From Robiginitomaculum sp. (GTDB lineage: Bacteria; Pseudomonadota; Alphaproteobacteria; Caulobacterales; Maricaulaceae), in NCBI GenBank assembly GCA_021776525.1, contig JAJFFT010000004.1, forward strand, positions 928,696-992,695: a stretch of DNA of 64,000 nt, given 5' to 3'. Position numbers and translations under genes: made by a program. The notes under the pieces were generated by a model. That model was not told the origin of the DNA, did no database searches, and saw only the letters and a program-made list of their open reading frames with translations. This document shows, piece by piece, positions 34,372 through 43,915 of the stretch. The number at the start of each line of letters is the position of its first letter. Position 1 is the first letter of the stretch.

Positions 34372-35025
34372 ATGCCCACGATCAAAAAAAATGCCAAGAC
34401 CTCTCAACGGGACCCCCGTCAGGCCATAATGGATGTGCTGAAAAGGCAAGGGCCACAGGCAGCTAGCCAACTGGCAAAGCGCTTTGATGTCACGGCGATG
34501 GCGGTGCGTTTACACCTCTATGCGTTGCAAGACGAAAAAATGGTGGAAGCTTATTCCCGTCCAAGCGGACGCGGTCGGCCAACCAAGCTGTGGCAATTGA
34601 CGCAAAAGGCACAACTAAAGTTTCCGGATGCACATCAGGAACTGGCCGTTGATTTGATGGCACATATGCGTGCTCAATTTGGCGATCAGGGGCTAAACGA
34701 TATTATCGACCGGCACAGTGCGGTACAGATCCGCACTTACGGCGCAGCCTTAGCCGATGCCAAGAATTTAGACGATCGCGTTCAGGCGCTGACAGCACTC
34801 AGGACGGATGAAGGCTATATGGCCACGGCGTCACGCGATGGCGAAGACTGGCTGTTCATAGAAAACCATTGCCCGGTCTGCGCGGCGGCCCGGTCGTGCA
34901 CGCGCCTGTGTGCAAATGAGCTGGATGTCTTTACCAAAGTCCTTGGTCCACAGGCACGGGTAACGCGCGAGGAGCACATGCTCGAAGGCTCCCGGCGCTG
35001 TACCTACCGAATTAGCACTGCATAG
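34372..35025 (+). CDS. SufR-like winged-helix regulator with cysteine cluster
   Basis: Protein of 217 aa from ATG 34372 (the frame opens at a GTG six codons earlier). An N-terminal HTH (QAIMDVLKRQGPQAASQLAK, AVRLHLYALQDE) with a RPSGRGRPTKLW wing is followed by a ligand domain. A cysteine group C167-x2-C170-x5-C176-x3-C180 and a last cysteine C210 match the Fe-S-coordinating region of SufR-like repressors. I infer a redox or iron-sulfur sensor; a cluster is unproven. It is divergent from two VOC genes with a 10-bp inverted repeat between them. Confidence 0.85.
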   Translation: MPTIKKNAKTSQRDPRQAIMDVLKRQGPQAASQLAKRFDVTAMAVRLHLYALQDEKMVEAYSRPSGRGRPTKLWQLTQKAQLKFPDAHQELAVDLMAHMRAQFGDQGLNDIIDRHSAVQIRTYGAALADAKNLDDRVQALTALRTDEGYMATASRDGEDWLFIENHCPVCAAARSCTRLCANELDVFTKVLGPQARVTREEHMLEGSRRCTYRISTA

Positions 35026-35028
35026 GCG

Positions 35029-35970
35029 TTATGGCTTGCGGAACCGCAAAGTCATGCGGTCAGATTCGCCAATCATGGTGTAATGCTCTTTCTGGCTCTC
35101 ATCCTTGCCGCGCAATGATGGGGGCAGTGTCCATACACCGCCTTCATAATCGGCTGTGTCGTTCGGGTTGGCGTTGATTTCGCTGGTTCCGTCCAGAACA
35201 AAACCACCATTTTCGAACATGGAAATCACATAGGACTGTTTTAGATATCCCTTGTGACCGCTGGTGTCATATTCAGCCGTTCCATAGTCTTCTTTGGCCC
35301 GGTGCTGCACGATGCCAACAATACCGCCGGGTTTAAGAAGTGCATAGCTGTCGGCAATCGCGGCTTCAAAAATAGCCGGGTCAAAGCGGTTCAAGTGATG
35401 AAGTGCACGAATATAGATCACCGCATCCATTTTACCCTTTGCATCATCAGGAATGGCATCAAACAAAAAGGCACCTTTAACGGCGGCATCTTCCGGGCCA
35501 TTCTGGGCTGCTTTTGCAGGGTAAGTATTTGGCCAATCAAGGCGTTCCTGGCGTTGTTCATCAGTCATTTCACGGTCAGAGTAAGTCATAAAGGCTTCGC
35601 CCAGCTTCATGCCATAATTCAAGCCATACCAGCCGCCATCGGGGCTGACATAAGGCAGAAGGACACGCGTATACCAGCCACCGCCGGGGAGAACTTCGAC
35701 AATGTTGGATTTCGGGCTGAGGTCAAAAAACGCCATGGTTTCTGCCGTATGACGAAACCCGTCACGGGCGCGGTCTTTTTCACGGCGTGGATCGGCCAGC
35801 ACAGCATCCAGCTTGGCCGCATCAAAATGGGCCTGTTCGGTCATTGGCATGCTTTCGCTTGTCGACGCGTCTGCTTGAACTTCTTGGTTTTCCTGAACAA
35901 CAGCCTGTTGTGGGTTGCACGCGGCGAGGAATATCACCGACAATGCTGCACCGTAAAAATACTTGCTCAT
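35029..35970 (-). CDS. Lipoprotein with SAM-dependent methyltransferase fold
   Basis: Protein of 313 aa. An N-terminal lipoprotein signal ends in the lipobox LAAC (cysteine about residue 18), so the mature protein is attached to a membrane on the outer side of the cytoplasmic membrane. The rest matches a class I methyltransferase fold: VEVLPGGGWYTRVLLPYVS as the nucleotide-binding motif, YIRALHHLNRFD and KPGGIVGIVQHR. A methyltransferase outside the cytoplasm lacks a SAM source, so a binding or structural role may be meant. Known as a conserved family in Proteobacteria, without assigned function. Confidence 0.8.
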   Translation of the reverse strand: MSKYFYGAALSVIFLAACNPQQAVVQENQEVQADASTSESMPMTEQAHFDAAKLDAVLADPRREKDRARDGFRHTAETMAFFDLSPKSNIVEVLPGGGWYTRVLLPYVSPDGGWYGLNYGMKLGEAFMTYSDREMTDEQRQERLDWPNTYPAKAAQNGPEDAAVKGAFLFDAIPDDAKGKMDAVIYIRALHHLNRFDPAIFEAAIADSYALLKPGGIVGIVQHRAKEDYGTAEYDTSGHKGYLKQSYVISMFENGGFVLDGTSEINANPNDTADYEGGVWTLPPSLRGKDESQKEHYTMIGESDRMTLRFRKP

Positions 35971-36062
35971 GGGGTTCTCCAATATAAAAAAATGACCAGT
36001 TGGGATTGTGTTATCGTGAATGCACTACGGCGTACAGCCAGATCACCCACTCGTTATCAACC

Positions 36063-37694
36063 CTATGAAGGTTGTGGTTTATAAGCTTTCAGGCGGAACC
36101 GCTGAATTTTACCGGAGGTGGTTTTGGGCAATGCTGCGGTAAATATAATTGACCTTGGGTATTTATAGGGTGCTATCGTCGCTTTGACGTGGTCCTGCAG
36201 CCGTTTCACAGCCTCGGGTGTGGCGGCAATGCCATCGTGCACCACCACATGCGCTTGCACGATTTGTCCGCGCTGTGCATGCTCAACCCCTATGACCGCG
36301 CATTCAAGAACATCAGGGCTGCTCAGCAATGCCGCTTCAACCTCTGGTCCGGCAATGTTATAGCCCGAAGAAACGATCATATCGTCATCACGCGCTGCAA
36401 AGTGAAAATACCCTTCCTGATCCTGGGTGAACAAATCTCCGGTGACATTCCAGCCATCACGGACGTATTCGCTCTGGCGCGTATCATCCAGATAGCGACA
36501 GCCCGTTGGTCCACGTATGGCTAGTCTTCCCACATCACCGCGCGGTAATTCTTTCATGTCATTGTCGACTATTTTGGCCTGATAACCGGGCACGGGTTGT
36601 CCCGTACAGTTGGGGTGCGCATTGCCAAATTGATTGCTGATAAAGATATGCAACATTTCGGTCGCGCCGATACCGTCGAGCATGGGTTTGCCGGTTTTGG
36701 CTTCCCAGTCTTTATAAACCGGTGCCGGCAATGTCTCACCTGCCGATACAGCGGCGCGCAAGCTGCTAAGATCTGCGCCTTTATCCATGGCGGCCAGCAT
36801 AACGCGATAGGCGGTTGGCGCCGTAAAGCACACCGTTGCCCGGTATTTCTCTATCATCGCAATCATGTTGGGCGGCGAGGCATTTTCCAGTAATGTTGCC
36901 GCCGCGCCAAAACGCAAAGGAAATATTGCTAGTCCGCCCAGACCAAAGGTAAAGGCCAGCGGCGGCGAACCAATGAACACATCATCGGAGGTTACGCCCA
37001 AAATGTGTCGGGCATAGCCATCAGCGACGATGAGCAAATCACGGTGAAAATGCATGGTGGCTTTGGGTGAACCTGTGGTGCCTGAGGTGAAACCCAAGAG
37101 CGCCACATCATCACGTCCGGTCTTTACGGCTTCATAACGCACTGGTTTTTCCAGTGCTAAACGGTCCAGCTCTGCATCATGGTTTGAGGTGCCATCGAAG
37201 CCGACAACACTGTTCAGTGTGGCGCTGGACTTTGCGCATTTGGTGAGCTCGTCCATCAACCGTGTATCGCAAAGTGCGTGTGAAATTTGAGCCTTATCAA
37301 TAATTGCGGCCAACTCTCCGGCTCGCAGCATGGGCATGGTGTTGACCACCACGGCTCCGGCTTTTGTTGCCGCCAGCCAACAGGCCACCATAGCTGGGTT
37401 ATTGGCCGACCGGATCAACACACGGTTGCCGGGTTTTACACCTAGATCATCAACCAATGCATGGGCCAGTCGATTGGTCCAATCGGTGAGTTCTTTATAA
37501 GTTCGCCGCCGCCCATTGCCAATCAATGCCGTATGGTCACCAAAGCCCTTACCGACCATGGTGTCGGTCAGTTCGACTGCGGCGTTTAAGTGCTCAGGGT
37601 AATCATAATCATCGAGTATCAGATCAGGCCACAAGGCTATATCTGGTAAATTATCGCGGGTGAATGTGTCGATATGAGCGGATAATCCAAGCAA
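36063..37694 (-). CDS. Acyl/aryl-CoA ligase, benzoate or 2-aminobenzoate type
   Basis: ANL-superfamily enzyme of 543 aa that joins a carboxylic acid to CoA using ATP. Core motifs: GFTSGTTGSPKATMH (P-loop), GWNVTGDLF (hinge Asp), SGYNIAGPEVEAAL and the catalytic lysine in TTSGKIQRF. N-terminal LNAAVELTDTMVGKGF and PLRFGAAATLLE resemble benzoate/2-aminobenzoate-CoA ligases. The TTG start at 37694 has AGGAGCG 8 nt upstream. It lies 20 bp after guaA in the same orientation. Aromatic acid as substrate is an inference from similarity. Confidence 0.85.
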   Translation of the reverse strand: MLGLSAHIDTFTRDNLPDIALWPDLILDDYDYPEHLNAAVELTDTMVGKGFGDHTALIGNGRRRTYKELTDWTNRLAHALVDDLGVKPGNRVLIRSANNPAMVACWLAATKAGAVVVNTMPMLRAGELAAIIDKAQISHALCDTRLMDELTKCAKSSATLNSVVGFDGTSNHDAELDRLALEKPVRYEAVKTGRDDVALLGFTSGTTGSPKATMHFHRDLLIVADGYARHILGVTSDDVFIGSPPLAFTFGLGGLAIFPLRFGAAATLLENASPPNMIAMIEKYRATVCFTAPTAYRVMLAAMDKGADLSSLRAAVSAGETLPAPVYKDWEAKTGKPMLDGIGATEMLHIFISNQFGNAHPNCTGQPVPGYQAKIVDNDMKELPRGDVGRLAIRGPTGCRYLDDTRQSEYVRDGWNVTGDLFTQDQEGYFHFAARDDDMIVSSGYNIAGPEVEAALLSSPDVLECAVIGVEHAQRGQIVQAHVVVHDGIAATPEAVKRLQDHVKATIAPYKYPRSIIFTAALPKTTSGKIQRFRLKAYKPQPS

Positions 37695-37714
37695 ATGTTA
37701 CGCTCCTGCGTATT

Positions 37715-39265
37715 TTATTCCCACTCGATTGTGCCGGGTGGTTTCGAGGTAATATCATACACTACACGGTTAATGCCACGCACTTCATTGATTATTCTTG
37801 TCGACATCCGCCCCAATACATCATGATCAAAGGTAAAATAATCGGCGGTCATGCCATCGGTGGAGGTTACGGCGCGTAAGGCCAGTACATAGTCATAAGT
37901 GCGCTCATCCCCCATCACGCCGACGGTGCGCACGGGCAACAACACTGCAAAGGCCTGCCAAATGTCATCATAAAGCCCGGTTTTTTTGATCTCGTCCAAA
38001 TATATGGCATCGGCCTTTTGCAAGATGGCAACGCGTTCGGGCGTAATCTCGCCGGGAATACGAATGGCCAGACCTGGTCCTGGAAAGGGATGACGGGCCA
38101 CGAATTGCTCGTTCAGGCCCAATTCGCGCCCCAAGGCGCGCACTTCGTCCTTGAACAGTTCTCGCAGGGGTTCCACCAGCTTCATTTTCATGCGCTCAGG
38201 CAGGCCGCCGACATTATGGTGTGATTTGATGGTCACCGACGGGCCGCCATCAAAAGAGACACTTTCGATCACATCCGGGTAGAGGGTGCCTTGCGCCAAA
38301 AAGTCTGCGCCGCCAACGGCGCTGGCTTCACGATCAAAAATATCAATAAACAGGCCGCCGATGATTTTGCGTTTTTTCTCTGGGTCGGAAACCCCGGCCA
38401 GTCTGTCCAAAAACTCATCACCTGCATCCACAGAAATAAGCGGGATATTGTAATGGTCGCGAAACAGGCTGACCACTTCGTCGGCTTCGTTGGCACGCAT
38501 CAGGCCAGTATCAACGAACACGCAGGTCAGCTGATCACCAATGGCTTCGTGCAGTAAAACCGCCACAACCGATGAATCCACCCCGCCAGAAAGGCCGCAA
38601 ATGACTTTGCCTTTGCCCACTTGTTTGCGGATTTTGGCGATCTCTTCAGCGCGAAAGGCAGCCATGGTCCAATCGCCCAAAAGGCCAGCAATACCATGGG
38701 TAAAATTACGTAAAATTTGCGCGCCGCACGGGGTGTGCACCACTTCGGGGTGAAACTGCACCGCATAGATTTTGCGTGCCTCGTCGGCAATGGCCGCATA
38801 GGGGGCGTTCTGCGATCTGGCAATGACGTCAAAGCCACCGGGCAGGCTTTCCACCCGGTCGCCATGGCTCATCCAGACGGTTTCAACGGGCGAAAGGCCG
38901 GCAAACAACGGACTGTCTTTGATAATCTCAATCTCGGCGCGGCCAAACTCGCGGCTGTCGCTGCTTTGGACCTTGCCGCCCAACTGTTCACAGATCACCT
39001 GTTCGCCATAACAAATGCCCAAAATGGGCACATCCAAATCAAAGATCGCCTTGGGCGCGCGGGGGCTGTTATCCCAATGGACCGACGAGGGGCCACCAGA
39101 AAGGATCACCGCCTTGGGGGCAAAACGGTCCAAAAAACCATCGCCCAGCCGGTTATAGGGGTGCACCTCGCAATAGATGCCGCTTTCGCGTAAACGCCGC
39201 GCGATCAGTTGTGTAACCTGGCTGCCAAAATCAACAATCAGAACGTGTTCGTGCGGGGTGCTCAT
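37715..39265 (-). CDS. guaA: GMP synthase (glutamine-hydrolysing)
   Basis: Bifunctional enzyme of 516 aa that aminates XMP to GMP. The class I amidotransferase domain (residues 1-200) has [15 protein letters not shown] with the nucleophile cysteine and a catalytic HPE in VQFHPEV; the ATP pyrophosphatase domain has [13 protein letters not shown]; the C-terminal dimerisation domain ends in PPGTIEWE as expected. The ATG overlaps the upstream rRNA methyltransferase stop by 4 bp. Paired with guaB three genes away, it completes the guanine branch. Confidence 0.97.
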   Translation of the reverse strand: MSTPHEHVLIVDFGSQVTQLIARRLRESGIYCEVHPYNRLGDGFLDRFAPKAVILSGGPSSVHWDNSPRAPKAIFDLDVPILGICYGEQVICEQLGGKVQSSDSREFGRAEIEIIKDSPLFAGLSPVETVWMSHGDRVESLPGGFDVIARSQNAPYAAIADEARKIYAVQFHPEVVHTPCGAQILRNFTHGIAGLLGDWTMAAFRAEEIAKIRKQVGKGKVICGLSGGVDSSVVAVLLHEAIGDQLTCVFVDTGLMRANEADEVVSLFRDHYNIPLISVDAGDEFLDRLAGVSDPEKKRKIIGGLFIDIFDREASAVGGADFLAQGTLYPDVIESVSFDGGPSVTIKSHHNVGGLPERMKMKLVEPLRELFKDEVRALGRELGLNEQFVARHPFPGPGLAIRIPGEITPERVAILQKADAIYLDEIKKTGLYDDIWQAFAVLLPVRTVGVMGDERTYDYVLALRAVTSTDGMTADYFTFDHDVLGRMSTRIINEVRGINRVVYDITSKPPGTIEWE

Positions 39266-40566
39266 GCATCTCTCTCCAACAGAGCAACAAAAAAGCCATC
39301 GGTGCCGATGCGTGCCGGGCTAAGGCGTAAAGCCCCGTCCGGGGTTTCGCAAGGCAGTAAAGCCGCCTTGCCATCTTCGGCCAACAGGCCGCTTTTTTCC
39401 ATATTCTGCAACACCGGGGCAAAATGGAAATCTTTATGAGTTTCTAGAAATGCGGCCAGCCGGTCTTCGTTTTCTTCCATAAAGACCGAACAGGTCACAT
39501 AGACCAGATGCCCGCCGGGGCGCACAAAGGGGGCAGCCTCGGTCAAGACGGTGTCCTGTTCGCGCTGGCGGCGTTCCAATTGTTGTTCGGTCAGGCGCCA
39601 TTTAGTGTCCGGGTGGCGTCGCCATGTACCGGACCCGGTGCAGGGCGCATCAACAAACACCACATCCATTTTACCCTGGTGCTCGTCAGGTATGCCCCCA
39701 TCAACCGGGTTGCACACCTGTACATTGCGCACTCCGGCGCGTTTGGTGCGGTGGTAAAGCGGCTTTAACCGGCGCGCATCGCGGTCATAAGCATAAAGCT
39801 GGCCGGTATTGTTCATCAGGGCGCTTAAGGCCAATGTCTTGCCGCCGCCGCCGGCGCAATAATCCATCACCTGTGCACCGCCGATATTGCCCGCCGCCGC
39901 CGTGACGATCTGGCTGCCCAGGTCCTGCACCTCGACCCAGCCCTTGTTAAAGGCCGGAATAACGGTCACCGCAGGGGCCTTTTTGGCCGGGTCTGGGGCT
40001 TTGATTTGCGCGGCATTGTTCAGGATCGGCGCGGCTTTGGCTTTGACTGATTTTAGCGCCGATAAGGCTTTTTCAGGCGTGGCCTTTAAGGCGTTGAGGC
40101 GCAAATCCACACTGGCCCGCTGACCAAAGGCGCGGGCCTCGACCGCTGCTTTATCGCCAAAGGCGCGGGTCAGTAAGGGCAAGACCCATTCCGGCACATC
40201 GCCGCTTGTATCACTGTCCAATGTGCTTTCTTTTGCAAGGAGCGTTCGTTCCTCGTCTGTCAAAGCCCCCGGTCCGTGCGGCTCTTCGGCGGCCCATTCG
40301 CCAAGGGTTTCTATTGGCGTTTGCCAAAGAAAGTGTAAGGCCCCCAGCACCAGTGCGCGGGGGTTGTCTTCGCCCATCTGTGTGGCCAGTGACGCCCGAC
40401 GGCGCAACACATCCAGACAGAGGCCGGAAATCCACGCCCGGTCCTTGGACCCGGCATAGCGGTTTTGGCGACCCCAATCGGCAATGGCGGTTTTTAAGGG
40501 CACCCGGCGGCTGGTAAAATCATCTAAGATTTCCATCGCCGCCGTTAATTTACCGCTTTCTCTCAT
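39262..40566 (-). CDS. RsmB/NOP-family RNA cytosine-C5 methyltransferase
   Basis: Protein of 434 aa that probably methylates cytosine in rRNA. An N-terminal helical domain (residues 1-130) precedes a Rossmann methyltransferase domain with [15 protein letters not shown] (SAM site), [20 protein letters not shown] (the PC catalytic motif) and [10 protein letters not shown] (the TC motif with the nucleophile cysteine). Overlaps guaA and yjbR by 4 bp each, so it is inside the gua operon. Confidence 0.92.
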   Translation of the reverse strand: MRESGKLTAAMEILDDFTSRRVPLKTAIADWGRQNRYAGSKDRAWISGLCLDVLRRRASLATQMGEDNPRALVLGALHFLWQTPIETLGEWAAEEPHGPGALTDEERTLLAKESTLDSDTSGDVPEWVLPLLTRAFGDKAAVEARAFGQRASVDLRLNALKATPEKALSALKSVKAKAAPILNNAAQIKAPDPAKKAPAVTVIPAFNKGWVEVQDLGSQIVTAAAGNIGGAQVMDYCAGGGGKTLALSALMNNTGQLYAYDRDARRLKPLYHRTKRAGVRNVQVCNPVDGGIPDEHQGKMDVVFVDAPCTGSGTWRRHPDTKWRLTEQQLERRQREQDTVLTEAAPFVRPGGHLVYVTCSVFMEENEDRLAAFLETHKDFHFAPVLQNMEKSGLLAEDGKAALLPCETPDGALRLSPARIGTDGFFVALLERDA

Positions 40567-40925
40567 GTACTCAGTCCTAATTCGCGTTGTTTTTTCTTGG
40601 TCAGGCCCGCCGCGACAATGCGGTGCGAGTCGGATATATAGTCTTCAAGATCGTTTCGGCTCAGCCCCGGCACATCATAATGCTGTATCCACAACATGCC
40701 GCGCGACGCCAGATATGGCGCCGGGCGCAGGCCCGGCTGGTCTTTGAGCATTTCAAAGCCGATATCAGAAACTTTGAAGGTGATCCCCAATGTCTCGGTC
40801 TTGGTCCACCCGGCCACGGCAAACATTTTTCCGCCGACTTTCCAGACATGTGCGCCGCCCCATTGCACCACATGGGTGGTGGAGGTGAGGGCGCCGCAAA
40901 AGGCGTTATAGGCCTCTAGGTCCAT
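40563..40925 (-). CDS. MmcQ/YjbR-family protein
   Basis: Protein of 120 aa of the MmcQ/YjbR family (CyaY-like fold): HVVQWGGAHVWKVGGKMFAV, GITFKVSDIGFEML and the PYLASRGMLWIQHYDV core are present. Function unknown; DNA binding has been proposed for relatives. The start abuts the guaB stop with no gap, so translation is coupled. Confidence 0.9.
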   Translation of the reverse strand: MDLEAYNAFCGALTSTTHVVQWGGAHVWKVGGKMFAVAGWTKTETLGITFKVSDIGFEMLKDQPGLRPAPYLASRGMLWIQHYDVPGLSRNDLEDYISDSHRIVAAGLTKKKQRELGLST

Positions 40926-42386
40926 TTATGAGGGCGCAGAATAATTGGGTGCTTCGCGGGTCATGGTCACATCATGCACATGGCTTTCGCGCAGGCCTGC
41001 CCCGGTAATGCGGATGAATTGTGATCGTTCCTTAAACTCGCCAAGGGTGGCCGCGCCGGTATAGCCCATGGCTGCACGAAGGCCGCCGATTAACTGGTGC
41101 AATATGGGGCCGACCGGGCCTTTATAGGGGGTTTGCCCCTCAATGCCTTCGGGGACCAACTTCATGCTGTCCTTGACTTCTTTTTGGAAATAACGATCCG
41201 CCGATCCGGCACTCATGGCGGAAACAGAACCCATACCGCGATAGGATTTATAGGACCGCCCCTTATAGAGGAACACATCGCCCGGGGTTTCATCAGTGCC
41301 CGCCAGAAGCGAGCCAACCATGACCGTAGAGGCCCCAGCGGCCAGCGCTTTGGCAAAGTCCCCAGAATATTTTATGCCGCCATCGGCGATAATCGGTGTG
41401 TTCGAATCCTGCGCTGCCTTAACGGCGTCCATAATGGCTGTGAGTTGGGGAACGCCAACACCTGCGACCATGCGCGTTGTGCAAATGGAACCAGGCCCAA
41501 TGCCGACCTTGACCGCATCAGCACCCGCGTCAATTAGGGCGCGCGTGGCGTCATAGGTGGCCACATTGCCAGCGATGATTTGTGCGTTATTACTCTCACG
41601 GCGAATGCGGGCCACTTGTTCGGCAACGGTGATTGAATGGCCGTGGGCGGTGTCGATCACAATAACATCAGCGCCAGCATCGATGAGCGCCTGAGCACGT
41701 TCATAACCTGCATCACCAACGGTTGTTGCGCCGCCGACCAGCAGGCGGCCATGGGCGTCCTTGGCTGCATCAGGGAAGGCGCGTGCCTTCTCGAAATCCT
41801 TGACCGTGATCAGGCCGCTGAGTTGCCCTTTTTCATCGACAATCAAAAGGCGCTCAATACGGTTTTTGTGCAACAGCGTTTTTGCTTCTTCCGGGGATAC
41901 GCCTTCGCGGGCGGTGACCAGCCGGCGCGTCATCAGATTGGAGACCGTCTCGTTAAGGTCATCAGAAAAGCGCACATCACGATTGGTGATGATGCCAACC
42001 AGGTCATTGGTTTTTGGGTCAACAACCGGAATGCCGGAAATGCGGTGTGTGCTGGTCAATGCTTTCAGCTCGGCAAGACTGGCATCAGGGTGGATGGTTA
42101 CCGGGTCGATCACCATGCCCGATTCAAACCGTTTGACCTTGCCCACTTCGCTGGCTTGTTCTTCGATGCTTAAATTGCGGTGAACCAGACCGATGCCGCC
42201 AGCCTGAGCCATGGCAATGGCCAGCTTTGCTTCGGTGACTGTATCCATGGCCGCTGATAACAGGGGCACATTCAGGTTAATCGTATTTGTCAGCTTCGTT
42301 GCGACATTAACTTGCCCCGGCAAAACCTTGGATGGACCGGGTTGCAAGAGAACGTCGTCGAACGTCAGCCCCTCGCGAATCTGCAT
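40926..42386 (-). CDS. guaB: IMP dehydrogenase
   Basis: Enzyme of 486 aa oxidising IMP to XMP with NAD+, the rate-setting step to GMP. A TIM barrel with the active cysteine in [11 protein letters not shown] is interrupted by two CBS domains (residues about 95-205). The dehydrogenase loop [13 protein letters not shown] and the flap region are visible. First gene of the run guaB-yjbR-methyltransferase-guaA. GAAGGAGACCC precedes the ATG. I see no purine riboswitch in the 75 bp upstream. Confidence 0.96.
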   Translation of the reverse strand: MQIREGLTFDDVLLQPGPSKVLPGQVNVATKLTNTINLNVPLLSAAMDTVTEAKLAIAMAQAGGIGLVHRNLSIEEQASEVGKVKRFESGMVIDPVTIHPDASLAELKALTSTHRISGIPVVDPKTNDLVGIITNRDVRFSDDLNETVSNLMTRRLVTAREGVSPEEAKTLLHKNRIERLLIVDEKGQLSGLITVKDFEKARAFPDAAKDAHGRLLVGGATTVGDAGYERAQALIDAGADVIVIDTAHGHSITVAEQVARIRRESNNAQIIAGNVATYDATRALIDAGADAVKVGIGPGSICTTRMVAGVGVPQLTAIMDAVKAAQDSNTPIIADGGIKYSGDFAKALAAGASTVMVGSLLAGTDETPGDVFLYKGRSYKSYRGMGSVSAMSAGSADRYFQKEVKDSMKLVPEGIEGQTPYKGPVGPILHQLIGGLRAAMGYTGAATLGEFKERSQFIRITGAGLRESHVHDVTMTREAPNYSAPS

Positions 42387-42461
42387 GGGGGTCTCCTTCT
42401 CTCTTGCGAGCGCAGTTTAACCCATCAAATGCACAAGGGGAAGGGGGAAGGGTGTTTTGCC

Positions 42462-42830
42462 CTATTTTTTATCGCCGTAAAAAATGACCCATGTACAGAA
42501 ATCATCAGTAAATTCCACAAAAGAATGCTTCGCATGGGCTTTGACATAAATCATATCACCGGTTTTAAAGGCTTTGCGGGTGCCTTCAAATTCAAACACG
42601 CCAGAACCAGAGACAACGACGTAGATTTCATCGCGATCATGGGGCTTTTGGCCATCTGTTCCGTTTGGTGAAAACAGCAACGCAGTCATAGGGATGTCAT
42701 CCCGGCTGGCGGCAACAACAAAAGGCAAGCCATCAGCGTCACCTAAAAGATCGCGGACCGCGTTCAGCGGCAGGACAAACCCCGGTTGATCTTCGTCTGT
42801 GTTAGGAATTTCGGATCTGTCGGCATTCAT
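42462..42830 (-). CDS. Cupin-domain protein
   Basis: Protein of 122 aa from ATG 42830 (GAGGGA site). A single cupin barrel: motif 1 KPHDRDEIYVVVSGSGVFEF, in which the usual second histidine is replaced, and motif 2 KAHAKHSFVEF. Metal binding is therefore uncertain. Ligand unknown. It is transcribed away from the guaB promoter and 75 bp from it. Confidence 0.83.
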   Translation of the reverse strand: MNADRSEIPNTDEDQPGFVLPLNAVRDLLGDADGLPFVVAASRDDIPMTALLFSPNGTDGQKPHDRDEIYVVVSGSGVFEFEGTRKAFKTGDMIYVKAHAKHSFVEFTDDFCTWVIFYGDKK

Positions 42831-42956
42831 GATGTAATATCCCTCAAAATTTTGGGGTATATGTACTGAATTTGCGCGGCGGTACAATCACAAAAGAGTG
42901 TGGAAGGGCCTATTTTACCGTAAATGCTCAAAAATGATGAAATGAGGCCCAAATGT

Positions 42957-43772
42957 CTAAAGATATCTGTTTTTTGGTATCCAGCCTTGTGCGAAATCCA
43001 CAGCTTCTTTAAGCGAAAACAGGCTGCAATCCGCTTGCCCGACCTTGCCCGTGCACAGGGTCGCGCTTTTCTTTGCAAAAGACGCACCCAATGCTTCAAA
43101 ATCATCATCGCGATAATCAAGCCTTGGTATGGCGACCCATTGCCGTTTGTTGTCCACAACCATGGCCGCACCGCCGGATAAGGTTTTGATGCCACCGGCG
43201 CGATGTTCACCCAGGTGGAAACAGGTGCAGTTTGCATAACCGGTCCCTAAAAACAGCACTTTTGCATCAGCCTCATAGAGGCGCGCCAGTGGGGATTGTT
43301 CTCCGAACTCGGCTGCCAGAGCGGTTATGGTGACAATATCTCGCGCATTTTTGCCAATGGCTGCAAACGAATAGCTGGGATGTTCATTTCGCACCGCTTG
43401 GGGCATGGTGCGGATGACGTCGTTAATCGCACCCATATTGAGGCTTGGTGTTGTTGCTGCGATATAAGGGGACATAGTGGCACGGATTTCATCATGCCAT
43501 TCGGCGGGCACTGGCGGGGATGTCCAGTTTACGGGGTCGGTGTTTTGCGCGCTGAATGTGGGCACGCAAATCAGGCCATTATTGCCAACACTTTGGACCA
43601 TTGCTTCGGCGACGCTTTGCGCACCATTGGGGACCCATCCCAATGTAGACAAAGAGGTGTGAGCCAAGAGTACATCACCGTGTCGCACGCCCAGCTCATA
43701 TAGCTTTTGCGGGATGATATTTGGCGCTGTCATGGTTTTGATTTTAGCGGTAACCGCAGTTTCATCAGACAT
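42957..43772 (-). CDS. AAC(3)-family N-acetyltransferase
   Basis: Protein of 271 aa from ATG 43772 (ATG 43733 and an upstream TTG are alternatives). It has the AAC(3)/YokD fold markers: HTSLSTLGWVPNG near the N-terminus, NEHPSYSFAAIGKNA and LFLGTGYANCTCFHLGEH. Family members acetylate aminoglycoside 3-amino groups or other amines with acetyl-CoA. The gene is chromosomal without mobile elements nearby, so a housekeeping or detoxification role is more likely than clinical-type resistance. No activity can be read from sequence. Confidence 0.85.
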   Translation of the reverse strand: MSDETAVTAKIKTMTAPNIIPQKLYELGVRHGDVLLAHTSLSTLGWVPNGAQSVAEAMVQSVGNNGLICVPTFSAQNTDPVNWTSPPVPAEWHDEIRATMSPYIAATTPSLNMGAINDVIRTMPQAVRNEHPSYSFAAIGKNARDIVTITALAAEFGEQSPLARLYEADAKVLFLGTGYANCTCFHLGEHRAGGIKTLSGGAAMVVDNKRQWVAIPRLDYRDDDFEALGASFAKKSATLCTGKVGQADCSLFSLKEAVDFAQGWIPKNRYL

Positions 43773-43915
43773 GAGAGATGCTTTCACAGAGATCAACAAA
43801 TTTGGGCACGGTAAATCTAGGTTTTACCTGTAGAATGTACATCATCCAATTGACTTATGCTGCAAATTCGCTTCATTGGCGCGGCTTCCGGTAAATTGAA
43901 GATTTGAGAAATATT

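Noticed and set aside
42387..42461. Purine riboswitch upstream of guaB
   Set aside because: Only 75 bp between the genes and no three-way junction motif visible.
42957..43772. Aminoglycoside resistance gene
   Set aside because: It belongs to the AAC(3)/YokD family, but there are no mobile elements or other resistance genes nearby, and many chromosomal members have no known resistance role.
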